NCBI RefSeq assembly: GCF_030247185.1
Contig: NC_080572.1
Coordinates: forward strand, 297,276,314-297,340,313
Direction of reading: 5' to 3'
Source of the DNA: Malaya genurostris
Taxonomy: Eukaryota; Arthropoda; Insecta; Diptera; Culicidae
Length of the DNA stretch: 64,000 nt
Shown: piece by piece, positions 34,638 through 46,200 of the stretch
How positions within the stretch are numbered: position 1 is the first letter of the stretch
Layout: each line of letters starts with the position of its first letter
The notes under the pieces: generated by a model
Databases searched by the model: none
What the model saw: only the letters and a program-made list of their open reading frames with translations
What the model was told of the DNA's origin: nothing
Program-made: the position numbers and the translations under genes

Positions 34638-36160
34638 CAGAGGTGGAAATAAGTCCGTTTTGCACACGAAAATGTGAATCAAAATTTCCGATTGTGAATC
34701 AAAACCCGAATACCGTGAATTAAAAAATTGGGTAACAAAACTAAAATTGTGATTATGTTTAAAGTTGTGGGAACTCGTTCGCGCATTTAACCGCGGCAGA
34801 AATGCATATACAACGCTTCGTACGTACTCAGCGCATTTATGCAAGAACGAGGTTAGAGTGCTTCAGTCGCATGAAAATAGGCATCGCAACCAGTGCAGGA
34901 AACTGATGACATTTTTTTTAATGTCGTGTGCTGGAAATTTTCACGTTGCCTGCTATCCGGGCAGTCATATGAATGTCGCGCGGTTCACACAGATGAAAGT
35001 CGCATGCGACAGTCTTACTCATAGTGGGCAATAAATTCATAACGTCGTCATTTGTGACGGTTTTTATTTCGATACCAAACCAAATGATGAAATGAAATGA
35101 TTGAAATTGAAAAATATATTCAATTAGCACTGAAAACAGAACGATTTCACATGAATTTGATTTATAGAAGTAACAGGAGCGCAGAATTTGGCGCAGCGTT
35201 TGAATGGTGCGTTCGAATTGACATAGCAAAATCCTGCACTCCTGTTACTTCTGTGTATGATATTCAAGCTAAATAGGGTAATATTAATCAGTTGCATAGC
35301 ACGCTTTGCGATTGGAAATGTATTTCTTGGCATCATAATTATTCATCGCAGCATGTATAATAATTTTTTTAGTTACTACTCCATCGCGGTATTGCTGAAT
35401 AAATTTCAAAAACATCACGAATTAATATCGGATAATCCATATCCGAGAAAATAGAGTGGTAATCAGTTTTGACGTTTACGTCACTTATAGCATTGTTGAC
35501 TTTTCTGACAGCTCACTTACAACCATAAATGCAAATGATATTGGTTTGTATTCATCAGGAAACGCCTGTATAAAATACGATTCAGACGATCAATCAACAT
35601 CGGTCAACGTCATTAATTTATTAATTATTTTAACCGAATATTACTCACGTATCCGACGTCAAAATGTTCCGCGAACTTGACGTTGTGTCCCTTCATATGA
35701 ATTGCTTACAATTAGTGTTGTTGTTCCGTAACCGTTTCATGCCGGTGATAGTCGTCTGATGCCACGTGTGAATTGCTCTTACGTATTGTTTTGTTGTCAT
35801 CGGGAAATATATTAGTCACTCATTTTGCACTAGAGGCACCGTTTATTTTTCACCGGGCATAGAAACCTCAATAACACCGAAGCCGTAAGTGACCGCCATT
35901 TTAACTTCAACCCTGTTTAATGAGCGAAGAGTAGCATTAAAAAGAGCCTAACTTTATTGAAATGTTGATTCTGAATCAGACAGTGATACTGATAACGACG
36001 AATACACTGTTAAATTCAAAGTAAAACCCAAAATGTATCTTATTAAAAATCATTCGTTTCCAAATTCATCATAATATCTACAATAAATATGTGATAGGGA
36101 AAGATAATACTGACTTTTTTTATTTACTGTGAATCAACGAAATTGCTTATTCCACCTCTG
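34638..36160. mobile_element. hAT-like non-autonomous element, 1523 bp, 8-bp target duplication
   Basis: The ends CAGAGGTGGAAATAAG (34,638 on) and CTTATTCCACCTCTG (to 36,160) are inverted repeats with one indel. The exact 8-bp duplication GTTTATAG lies at 34,630-34,637 and 36,161-36,168. CAG-starting ends and 8-bp duplications are hallmarks of hAT transposons. The interior has no transposase. It carries a separate 19-bp inverted pair (35,166-35,184 and 35,234-35,252, one mismatch) and a fragment resembling the 170-bp array phrase GTTTACGTCACTTATAGCAT near 35,473. Confidence 0.88.
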
Positions 36161-36168
36161 GTTTATAG

Positions 36169-37189
36169 TTTACTGCAGGTAATCTTCTCTAAAAAGGAGA
36201 CGATGATTTACAGTCCATATACGAGAATGTTTTAGCATTTAGTAAAGATTGTGGGATGATTCATTGAAAGAAAAATATTATGGTTTTCAAAACCTGTTGA
36301 AATAAAGATGATTGGTTTTGAGTTATTTTATTAAAATGAAGTACAACATACTTGGTTCACATTTGGGCTAATCTTTCTTTCTCGGATGGATTGGAATATT
36401 CGGTCAATGTTTCAATGAGTAACAAATTATATCAATCTACCGATCTGATGAGAAATCAGAACTCATAATTCGAGAGCTAACGCAAGCAACCAGAAGCTCC
36501 ACATTTACTTAAAACAGTTTCAGAAGCAGCTTGGTGATTCGTTCGGTTGCATCAAGTGTGGATAATTACTAAAAAATGGATTACTCAGAATGCTATTCAA
36601 GAAATTCGTAAGCTGTTTAAGCCAAAGCAGTCCCTTTTCTCACAACTTTTGATTAGTTGAGAAATGTCTCTGGAAATCTGATTACCCATCGGATGAAAAT
36701 TTGTTGTCAAGACCATAATTAGCCCACTCAGACAAAATCATGCGCATGTCCCAAATAATATGGTAATAAAATAATATGGTGTAATGAATGCTCAAGTACA
36801 TTTCTAGCATCATTTATTACACCACAACGGTTGTGTGATATTTGCGGCATAACAAGAAAAGTTGAATTAAGCAACTCTCCTCAATAGCACGATCTTTTTC
36901 TCCAAAACTACTGCCGGGCGAGGGATGGTAAATCTTGTTGTCTAACGATGTTTTCCTTCAATTCCATGTACCTCCCTATCTACAATAGGGACACAGAATA
37001 TTTGGGTAGATTCAATGTGATCGTCCAATTTCAGCCAAAGATATACTTGCGGAAAACACGTACATATTGATATTTTTAATTCCAATTTCAATTCAATTCC
37101 AATTCTCGGATGAAGAAGATTAACAGACAGGGTACACAATTTCTTATGTCGGTATTATAACATTCTATAACTTTGACATTTGATAACCG
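36169..37189. other. AT-rich intergenic DNA, nothing recognised
   Basis: No domain-bearing frame or clear repeat was identified in this stretch. Confidence 0.4.
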
Positions 37190-39710
37190 AATAACTTTTT
37201 ACGTAAATACGTCTTACTTTACTATGAGACCCCTATCAGTGATACGTTTTTTATAATGAATATCTCTTGTTTTATTTAGCGTATCAACATAATTTTTGCT
37301 CCTCGTCATTGGAGATATGATCAGCAATTTGTGATAGAATTTTCGGTAGCATGAAATAGCCACAAATAACTCGGAATTAAATGTTCCTAAAATGTTTGAT
37401 AAATGAAGAAGGTAAAAATTTGATGCCTCATTCATGCCAGTTGACTCGTCCAGAATCCATGTCCAGAATCTAGTTTTGAAATTCAGTTGAATCTAAGACC
37501 AGATTTTTTCCAAGTTTCAGATCTAAAATTTAGCTCCTCGTCCAGAATCCAAAGCCAGAATCGAACTCCAGAATTCTGGAACAGAAACCGAATCTCAGAA
37601 CATGAATCTAATTCTCGGTTTTAAAAACTGAAATCTGGAATTGAGATCAGGATCTTGATTCTAGATCTGGACCTTGGATCTTAATTTCGGAAATGAATTC
37701 TGGGCTTTGATCTGAATTTTGAAACTGAATTCAAGAACAAAAATCGAGGTTCAAACCAGAATTCAGATCAAAAATTTCTGTTCGGAACTCAGTTTCAGAA
37801 TTCAGGTTCAGTGTTCTGAAACTAAGTTCTGAACCTTAAGTACTGGAACTTCAGGTCGAAATTCAGGACCAGAATTCACATCCGAAATTCAGTTGTTTTT
37901 TCATAATTCAGTTTTACAATGCATGCCAGAATCCAGATTCAGAAGGTTTAAGAATACAGCAACTAGATTTTGAAGATTTCTGAACCAAGTTCCGGATCGG
38001 GATTCAAGAACAGAACTTCGGAACTGAATTCTGGGTTTGAATTTGAAAACTAAATGCTGAGTCGGAATCAATATCTAAAATTCATCTGCAGATCAGAATC
38101 CAGGTTCAGAATTTCTGGTCTCGAACTCAGTTCAAAAAATCGGTTCCAGAGTTCAGATTCTTCAACATTGAAGAAACTAAACTAGAATATAAGGCCAGAA
38201 TCGAGTTCTAGAGCACTGGTACAGAAGCCGAATCTCAGAACTTAAACCTTTTAATTGAAATCAGGATCTTGATTATAGATCTGGACTTTGGAACTAATTT
38301 TCGAAAATGAATTCTGGACTAGGATCTGAATTTTGAAACTGAATTCTGGACCAAACATTGAGTTTCAAACCAGAATGCAGATCAAAAATTCCTGTTCGGA
38401 ATTCAGCTTCAGTGTTCTGGAACTGAGTTCTGAGCCTTAAGTGCTGCAACTTTAGGCCGAAATTCAGGACCAGAATTCAAATTCAAAATTCAGTTGTTCG
38501 TCAAGAATGTAGTTCTAAAATGCATTCCAGAATACAGGATCAAAATGTCCAAGAGTGCAGCATTTTCAAGATGTCTGAACCGAATTCTAGAACAGAATTT
38601 CGGAACTGGATTCTGGGTTTGAATTTAAAAACTAAATGCTGAACCGGAATCAGTATCTAAAATTCATCTGCAGATCAGAATCCAGGTCCAAAGTTCAGTG
38701 CGAGAATTCAGGTTCAGAATTCAGTGTCGCCACCAGAATCCTGGTCTCGAATTCAGTTCAATAATTTGGGTCCTGATCACAGATTCAGTGACCAGTTCAA
38801 TAATCCAAATGCAGTACTCCGTTGTAGAATTAAGTTTCAGAACTCAGTTCAAGAGTTTCGATTCAGAGTTCAGTTCCAGAATCTACATTAAAATCGAGTT
38901 TCAGATCTTAGTTCTAGCATTCGGCTCAGAAAACCGGTTCCAGAATCCACATTCTTCAATATTGAAGAAACTAAACCAGAATCGAGTTCTAGAGCACTGG
39001 AACAGAAGCCGAATCTTAGAGCTTAAACCTTGGAATTGAGTTCAGGATCTTTATAATAGATCTGGACTTTAGAACTAAATTTCGAAAAAATAAATTGGAC
39101 TGGGATCTGAATTTTGAAATTTTGAATTTATAAAACCTGAGGTTTAGACCAGAATTCAGATCCAAAATTTCTGTTCGGAATTCAGGTTCAATATTTTGAA
39201 ACTGAGTTCTGAACCTTAAGTACTGGAACTTCTGACCGAAATGCAGGACCAGAATTCAGATTCAAAATTCAGTTATTTTTCAAAAATTCAGTTCTAAAAT
39301 GCATTCCAGAATCCTGGTTCAGAATGTTCAAGAATGCAGGAACTAGATATCTGAACCAAATTCCGGATTTGGATTCAAGAACAGAATTTCGGAGCCGAAT
39401 TCTGAGTTTAAATTTGAAAACTAATTGCTGAACCGGTATCAGTATCTAAAATTCATCTTCAGATCAGAATCCAGGTCCAGAGTGATTTCAGTGCGAGAAT
39501 TCAGGTTCAGAAATTCTGGTCTCGAACTCGGTTCAAAACTCTAGTTCCAGAACACAGATTCCAGTGATCAGTTCAACAATACAAATCCAGTGCTCCGTTG
39601 TAGAATTTAGTTTCAGAATTCAAGTTCAGTTCCAGAATCTACATTAAAATTGAGTTTCAGAATTCAGATCCAGAATTCAGTTCTAGCCGATTGCTCGAAA
39701 AATCGTGAAC
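37190..39710 (+). repeat. Higher-order array of degenerate TTCAGAATTC repeats
   Basis: A unique-looking leader (37,190-37,440) is followed by about 2.2 kb built of imperfect 10-14-bp phrases such as CAGAATTCAG, CCAGAATCC and GGTTCAGAA. Longer blocks recur. The phrase around TACTGGAACTTC..GACCGAAATTCAGGACCAG occurs near 37,848, 38,439 and 39,220, and TGCATTCCAGAAT near 37,920, 38,521 and 39,301, giving higher-order spacings of about 600 and 780 bp. Inverted or related blocks are at 26.2 and 60.8-62.4 kb, and a looser one at 45.5-46.9 kb. Confidence 0.88.
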
Positions 39711-40318
39711 ATTTTCATCGGGCCTTTTTATTTCTATCTTTCGACGGATCGTGACATCTGAGATTTATTTGCTGTCGCTTCGCTGCCATCTAGTGAAGGT
39801 TCATGTACGTTTTATCCTAGAACATGATGTGTTTTAATTTAGTTGCCTTGGAAATGAATTTCATTTCGAATTTTGTTAAAAATCTTAAGTGATTTATTTA
39901 ACTGTAAAGGTAGCTTTGCGTTCTGAGATTTTTTCTAATTGTAACAATATTTTCAATATTTCAGTGACGCAAAAAGAATGATGAGTTTCTTATCTAATGA
40001 TGTTTTCAGACAGCGTTTTAGCCATCTATGAATCTTCTGCTTGATTATCTTGTGTACCGTCTATCTCTGATACTGATAGCAAACTACGCCGAGTGCTTCC
40101 ACGACTAACAAGCAATGCTTTCAGATTCCAGCCCAAGTAGCATTTTCATTTTCAATATATACTTCTAGCTGTCTTTAGTGTTACTTCACAATTTCAGAAT
40201 TAAACCTTTAAGTATTCCAGCCAAGTGAACCATTTTCCGAATGACAAATTCCGTGCCAAATAGTATTCGCAGTTTGCAACACTCTCTCATATTTTAATGA
40301 AACTTATCTGGGTATTTC
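39711..40318. other. Intergenic DNA, no gene seen
   Basis: AT-rich sequence without recognisable repeats or domains. Confidence 0.4.
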
Positions 40319-40320
40319 TA

Positions 40321-40674
40321 CACTGAAAAATCGACAATGAAAATTTGATGCAAAAAACACCTTTTTTACGAACGAAATTTTGTCCCATCATAGATAATTA
40401 TGTTCCCTGTCAACCTTCCATATGTAGTAAGATGGGCATTTTTAAGGGAAAAACAGTTTTTCAGCTTAGTTTTGTTTTCGATAAAAATGACACTGAAAAA
40501 AAAATTACTTTGAACAAGAAGTATTTTTGTAAGAAAAAAAATTTTTTTTCCCTAAAATGCCAATCTTGCAATGTATGACTGGTAGGGAACATAATCATCT
40601 ATCTTGAGGAAAATTTTTTGTGAAAATCAAAATCGAAAATCAATTTAAAATTTATTAAGTAAATTTTTTCAGAG
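40321..40674. mobile_element. 354-bp foldback MITE, TA target
   Basis: Ends CACTGAAAAA and TTTTTTCAGAG with TA at 40,319-40,320 and 40,675-40,676. The inner arms are inverted too: GATAATTATGTTCCCTGTCA (about 40,393) pairs with the complement near 40,575-40,605, and GGGCATTTTTAAGGGAAAAA pairs with TTTTTCCCTAAAATGCC. The whole element is nearly a hairpin. It encodes nothing; the 77-codon frame is a shadow. Confidence 0.65.
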
Positions 40675-40676
40675 TA

Positions 40677-42376
40677 GGACTCGATTAGATTGTTTTTCAG
40701 TATTTTTTTTTCAAAAACGACTGGCTTTGTAATAATCGCTAGTACGACACTTTTTTGTAGGATTTGTCATTTTTCCACTATAACTATTGAAAAAAAAAAT
40801 AGATAAAAAAAGTTTGGCCCCTTTCAAAAGACAGCCTAAATTCATTTTGAAAAAAAAAAACAAAGTATGTCCAGAACTTTTCATTCTAATCTGAGAAGGC
40901 GCGAAGTTCGTCAAAAGAATAATATTAAGAACCATCACAAACCTGTGTGTTAGGTTTTAAGAAAATTTAGTAACCAGATTTTCGGTCAACAATAAATGTG
41001 TTCGAATGAATTGAAATCCGCTGTGAATAAACTGTCATTTTCAGAATACTTTTGTTGTCATTTCGTTTCCAAAAGATGATACTGATGAAAGAATGTCTTA
41101 GAAATTTCATACGACTTTTTATTTTCTTAATTTTCATTATAAAAAGACATGCGATTTGATTTTTATCGATAATGTAATGATAGTTAAAGCTGATCACTGG
41201 AACATAAATGCGGCTTTTGCAAAACTTCATCGCTATTTAGGTATTAATTAAACTTCGTTTCGTTAAAAATTATACAGTTAAAATCTGGCATAAACGCCAT
41301 ACATATTAGCAGCTCTTAGCATTTTTAATCTTATTTCATCATTTCCGAACTACACTGAAGCAAAAAATGTAGCTTGACATTTATTAAAGCTTCTATGAGA
41401 CAGGTAGTTTTTAGTGAATTGATTATTAAACCCTCATTTATCATAATTAAAATCCAAATGCACGCACAACCACAATCAGAACTTCGAGACAGAAGGTCAT
41501 TTCTGCATTATAAAGTAGTACTTCCCGTCTCATGATAGGTTTTCCGTTTTTCATGAAGCAACATTAAGAGAGAGAGAAAAGTTTTACGCTTAAATCTCGA
41601 GGAACATTAGAAATTGTCCTATGTTCAATGGACCGTTTCTATTTGTTCGCTTTCTCACAACGCTAACGGCATATTTCTGTATTTTACCACAAATTTTTTA
41701 GTGCAGATCGAAAGCTATTAACATTTGTAAAAAGTTAGTTGAACTTAAAACCATAATGGTTAAAACCGGAGCACAATAAAACCTATGCAACAATTATCAA
41801 TTGACCAAATTTAAACTAACCAAAGAAAATATGTCATTTGCAAATAGAAAACTTGAAGATGTTTCATTTTGTCATCCCCAAATCGCATCATCAATACCAT
41901 AGAAACTATACAGAAGTAGTAGGCTATGTACTTGTTTAAATGTGCTGCATGAAGCAGTTTTGATCTACATTCGAGCAGAAATTTGTTTCAACCCCCCACC
42001 AATCTCAGCATGCCATGAAATTTTCGGTCAACTCCATTCTTCGTTATCGGCCATTATAATGACAGACGATGAGTAGAACGAAAGATAAAAATAATGATTT
42101 ATTGGGACACACTTCCCCCTTCCCCGTACCATTCTCATCATTCATACCTTGTCCACCATCTCTTCCTCCTCCTCCTCCTCCTTCACCATTTCGCTTCATT
42201 CCGGTACGGGCACAGTCATTAGGACTAGCTTTCGATGCTCACGCCTAATTTGTTCCCATTCTAAAACATGAAATGAAATTCCAGTCCAGAATACGGAGAA
42301 AGAAGAAAAAAATATTGATTTTCACTCATAATCTAATTTCTTTCGTTTCCCTGGTTTTCCTGTCTCTTTTTTGCAG
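40677..42376 (+). other. Talin 5' intron sequence upstream of the first coding exon
   Basis: The 3' splice site TTTTTTGCAG at 42,367-42,376 shows that this sequence is the end of an intron, so the transcription start and at least one untranslated exon lie farther upstream. A CTC tract is at about 42,163-42,181. No exon could be identified. Confidence 0.6.
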
Positions 42377-42424
42377 TGCCACTCGCGTACCGTCGCTGTC
42401 TGCCGTTGCCGTCACCAGGGCAGG
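42377..42424 (+). other. Talin 5' UTR portion in the first coding exon
   Basis: 48 bases between the acceptor at 42,376 and the initiator ATG at 42,425. The ATG follows GGGCAGG and opens MSTLSLRISL, the conserved talin N-terminus. The open frame continues upstream of it to 42,371 only because no stop intervenes. Confidence 0.75.
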
Positions 42425-43236
42425 ATGTCGACGCTGTCGTTGCGAATCAGCCTCGAGGGAGGACGCGTCACAAAAACCATCCAGTTCGATCCGAACACGA
42501 CCGTGTTCGATGCGTGCCGGATCATCAAGGATAAATTTGCCGAAGCGGTTCAGGGACAGGCACAGGAATTCGGGCTGTTTCTGGCGGATGAAGATACCCG
42601 ACAGGGAGTGTGGTTGGAACCGGCCCGGAACCTAGGCTACTATCTGCTGAGGAATCATGATCTGCTGGAATACAGACGGAAACATCGGAACCTGCGCGTT
42701 CGGATGCTGGATGGTGCAATCAAGACGATCCTGGTGGATGATTCCCAGCCCGTGTCGCAGCTGATGGTGGTCATTTGCACCAAGATCGGTATCACAAACC
42801 ACGAGGAATATGGCTTGGTCCGTGAGGATCCGGAATCGCAGAACGAAAATCTTCCGGATAACAAATCGAACATGGGAACGTTGACGCTTCGTCGGAAGAA
42901 TGCCGAGAAGGAACGTGACACCAAGATGGAAAGTTTGAGGAAGAAACTCCGCACGGACGACGAGATAAATTGGGTCGATGTCGGCAAGACGCTCAGGGAG
43001 CAAGGAATCGACGAAGGGGAAACGGTTTTACTGAGGAGGAAATTTTTCTACTCCGATCAGAATATCGATTCGAGGGATCCGGTTCAACTGAATTTGCTCT
43101 ACGTCCAGGCCAGAGACGCTATTCTGGACGGTACCCATCCGGTTACGCACGACAAGGCCTGCGAATTTGCCGGTATTCAGGTGCAGATTCAGTTCGGTGA
43201 TCACAACGAAGCGAAGCATAAGCCAGGATTTTTAGA
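42425..43236 (+). CDS. rhea: Talin coding exon 1 (F0, F1, start of F2)
   Basis: Codes residues 1-270 plus two bases of codon 271. It contains the ubiquitin-like F0 (STLSLRISLEGG.VTKTIQF) and F1 (RKHRNLRVRMLDGAIKTI), the charged F1 loop, and the beginning of F2 (INWVDVGKTLREQGI, VQLNLLYVQARDAILDGTHP). It ends GGATTTTTAGA at a GTGAGT donor at 43,237. Intron 1 is 59 bp. Confidence 0.95.
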
Positions 43237-46200
43237 GTGAGTATTTTTTTCCAGATTTTCTGTTAGTATATGCTAAATAATATGATATTCAACAGCCTGC
43301 GTGAATTTCTGCCCAATTCGTACGTACGAGTTAAGAACATCGAGAAGAAAATTTTCGCCGAACATCGACGTCACGTCAGCCTGTCCGACTTGGATGCCAA
43401 ATATCTGTACACGAAAACCGCCCGAGAATTGCCAACCTACGGTGTAACGTTCTTCCTGGTCAAGGAAAAAATGACCGGCAAGAACAAGCTAGTACCACGG
43501 TTGCTGGGTGTCACCAAAAGTTCCGTGCTCCGGTTGGATGAACATACGAAGGAAATCTTGAAAACCTGGCCACTGACCACGGTTCGTCGCTGGGGTGCTT
43601 CACCGAACACGTTCACACTGGATTTCGGTGACTATGCCGATCAGTACTATTCGGTGCAGACGACCGAAGCGGAACAGATCGTGCAGCTGATCGCCGGCTA
43701 CATCGACATTATTCTGAAGAAGAAACAAGCCAAGGATCATTTCGGGATCGAAGGGGACGAAGGATCGACCATGGTGGAAGAGAGCGTGGCACCATCGAAG
43801 TGAGTATAGAAATATTTCTTTGCATTATTTATCAGGTTGCTTATGAAGATGTTCGAAATGATCTCGAAGTCAAGATCGAGAATTTCGATAACGATAATAG
43901 TGAATTCAAGAAACCAAACAAACAAAGCAAATTAAAGGCTATATCAAAATGAGAAATTTAAAGTGTAAAGGTTTAATACATTATTTTACGGTTTCACAAA
44001 GCCGTTATTTAAGATTATTTAACTAACCTCTCGAAAAAATCAAGTAGTCTATTGTCATTGCCTAAAAATAAAAATAGCAAAGCTTCTAGTTCTGTTGGAG
44101 TGCAGTTGGGTGACAGAATAGAAGCTTTGCTATTTTTATTTTTAGGCAATGACAATAGACTACTTGATTTTTTCGAGAGGTTAGTTAAATAATCTTAAAT
44201 AACGCCTTTGTGAAACCGTAAAATAATGTATTAAACCTTTACACTTTAAATTTCTCATTTTGATATATAAATTACAATATAATATACCTTACTTTCACAA
44301 AACAGCAATGGTTTCCTCGTTTGATCCAATAACATTTTATTATGACTACGTATTGATTGGATATTTATACAACTTAAGTCGTTTACTCTGACTACAATTG
44401 CACTGCTCATTAAAGTATTTTGGTCATTTTCATTTAGTTTTGTAAGTTCTCAACGCTTTAAATAATTTAAACGAAACTCCAATTGATACGTACTAGAAAA
44501 ATGACACTCATTCGTATTTAACACAAAAATTATCATTTGAACAAATAAAATTTAGCAGTTTTCAAAATGGATCTGGAACCGATGTTCGAGTTTTGTCAAA
44601 AACGGTCTTCTTTCAAAGCACGGATGTACGGATCAGATCGAAAAACAAAATAAAATAATACACTAACAGTCTCTCGAGAGCAAAGGTCGGGGAACTTTTG
44701 AGCCCAAAAAACCATAAACGATATTTACAAATTTTCATGTTTTTTGGAAGAGCCACAAAAAAACTGGATCAAAGTGGCTTTAGAACCACTGTGCATTGTA
44801 ATAAAAAAATATCTATAAAAATGTTCTAAATAACATTTAGAGAATTAAATTTTTTGGCAAAGAACAGAAATTTCTGAAAAATGTCGATTTATTAGCAAAC
44901 TTCTGTTTATTGGAAGAAAACCCGCCCACCAGCTAAACAACCATAGCAAGCTATGCGAATTGGATTCTAAAGAAACCTGTTTTAATCCACCTAGTGGTGT
45001 AATGATGCCTTTCTCATATCAAACATACTATCATATATACTACGGTATTCTTCAAAATAGATTTCTTCGATTCTTGAAATAACTATATTTCTGCTGAATC
45101 TGATAATGACTACCAATTGGAGTAGTTTTTTTTTTGCTTATTTAAAATTTTTCACGTTTTCTGTTTCGCCCGCGTGAAGGTATGAAATATTTAACACACT
45201 CTACTCTATGATTCCGGAGCCAGATTTCGGATCCGGATTCAATTCGGAAATTCCGTACAAAACCACAGGACGCTCCATTAAAATCTAAGTTTGTGAAAAT
45301 TTCTCTAACCATCACTGAGAAAAGTGAGTGAGATCCATTTGAGAAAATATGCCCACTATTTTCTGTGCCTCCGGATTCGGAAACTGAGAACCAGGATAGC
45401 CAAAATCAGTTTGTTTTGCCGTCTACTGATAATGACCATCGAATGGAGTAGTTTTGGGATTAGTCTAGAATTTTTTTTTCGTTTTTTGCTTCACCTCTCT
45501 AAGTGAATTCAGAGCAAGAATCTAGGCCTGGGTTAAGAAATTATATCCAAAACACACGAAAACCTATGTACTCCTGTCAGGAGTACAGGTTTATAACTCA
45601 GGACCAAAATGCAAACTTCCATGTTCTTAAACTAGGTCCAGCATTCAAGTCCAGAGTTCAGGTGAAGAGTCAAGGTTCAGGATCTAGTTTCAAGTTCAAA
45701 AACTCTGTCAGGAGCTGATTTGGGGTCAGAATTCTGGCCCAGAACCAAAGTCCAAGTCCAGGTTATAGTACAGAATCCTGGTCTGGAATTCAGATCTTGG
45801 CTTAGAATCCATGTAAGCAAAGTCTTAGCATTACATTCCTTCCGTGGAATTTGGCCTTTCTGTTTCAACAGACTTCGCAGCCGATTCTTAGCGTACAGAA
45901 TCATCGCATGGCTAGTGCTATGGATCCTACGGACACTAAGAATCCTTCCAGGTCGGGGCTCGAACATACGACAGCTGGCTTGTAAGACCAGCGTCCTATG
46001 CATTGAACCGTCAAGCCAATCCAAATAAACAATTCTGTATCAGTTTCAGAATACAGAATCAGGATCCAAGGTCAGATCCAAAAACCAGGTCCTTAATCAT
46101 GCTTCCAAATTTTGGCCCAGAATCCAAGACCAGAGTTATGTCTCCAAATTCAGCTTCAGGTTCACAATAAAAAATCAGAATCAAGTTCCAGGTTCACGAT

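Noticed and set aside
42371..42424. Longer N-terminus for talin
   Set aside because: Crosses the 3' splice site at 42,376; the conserved start is MSTLSLRISL at 42,425.
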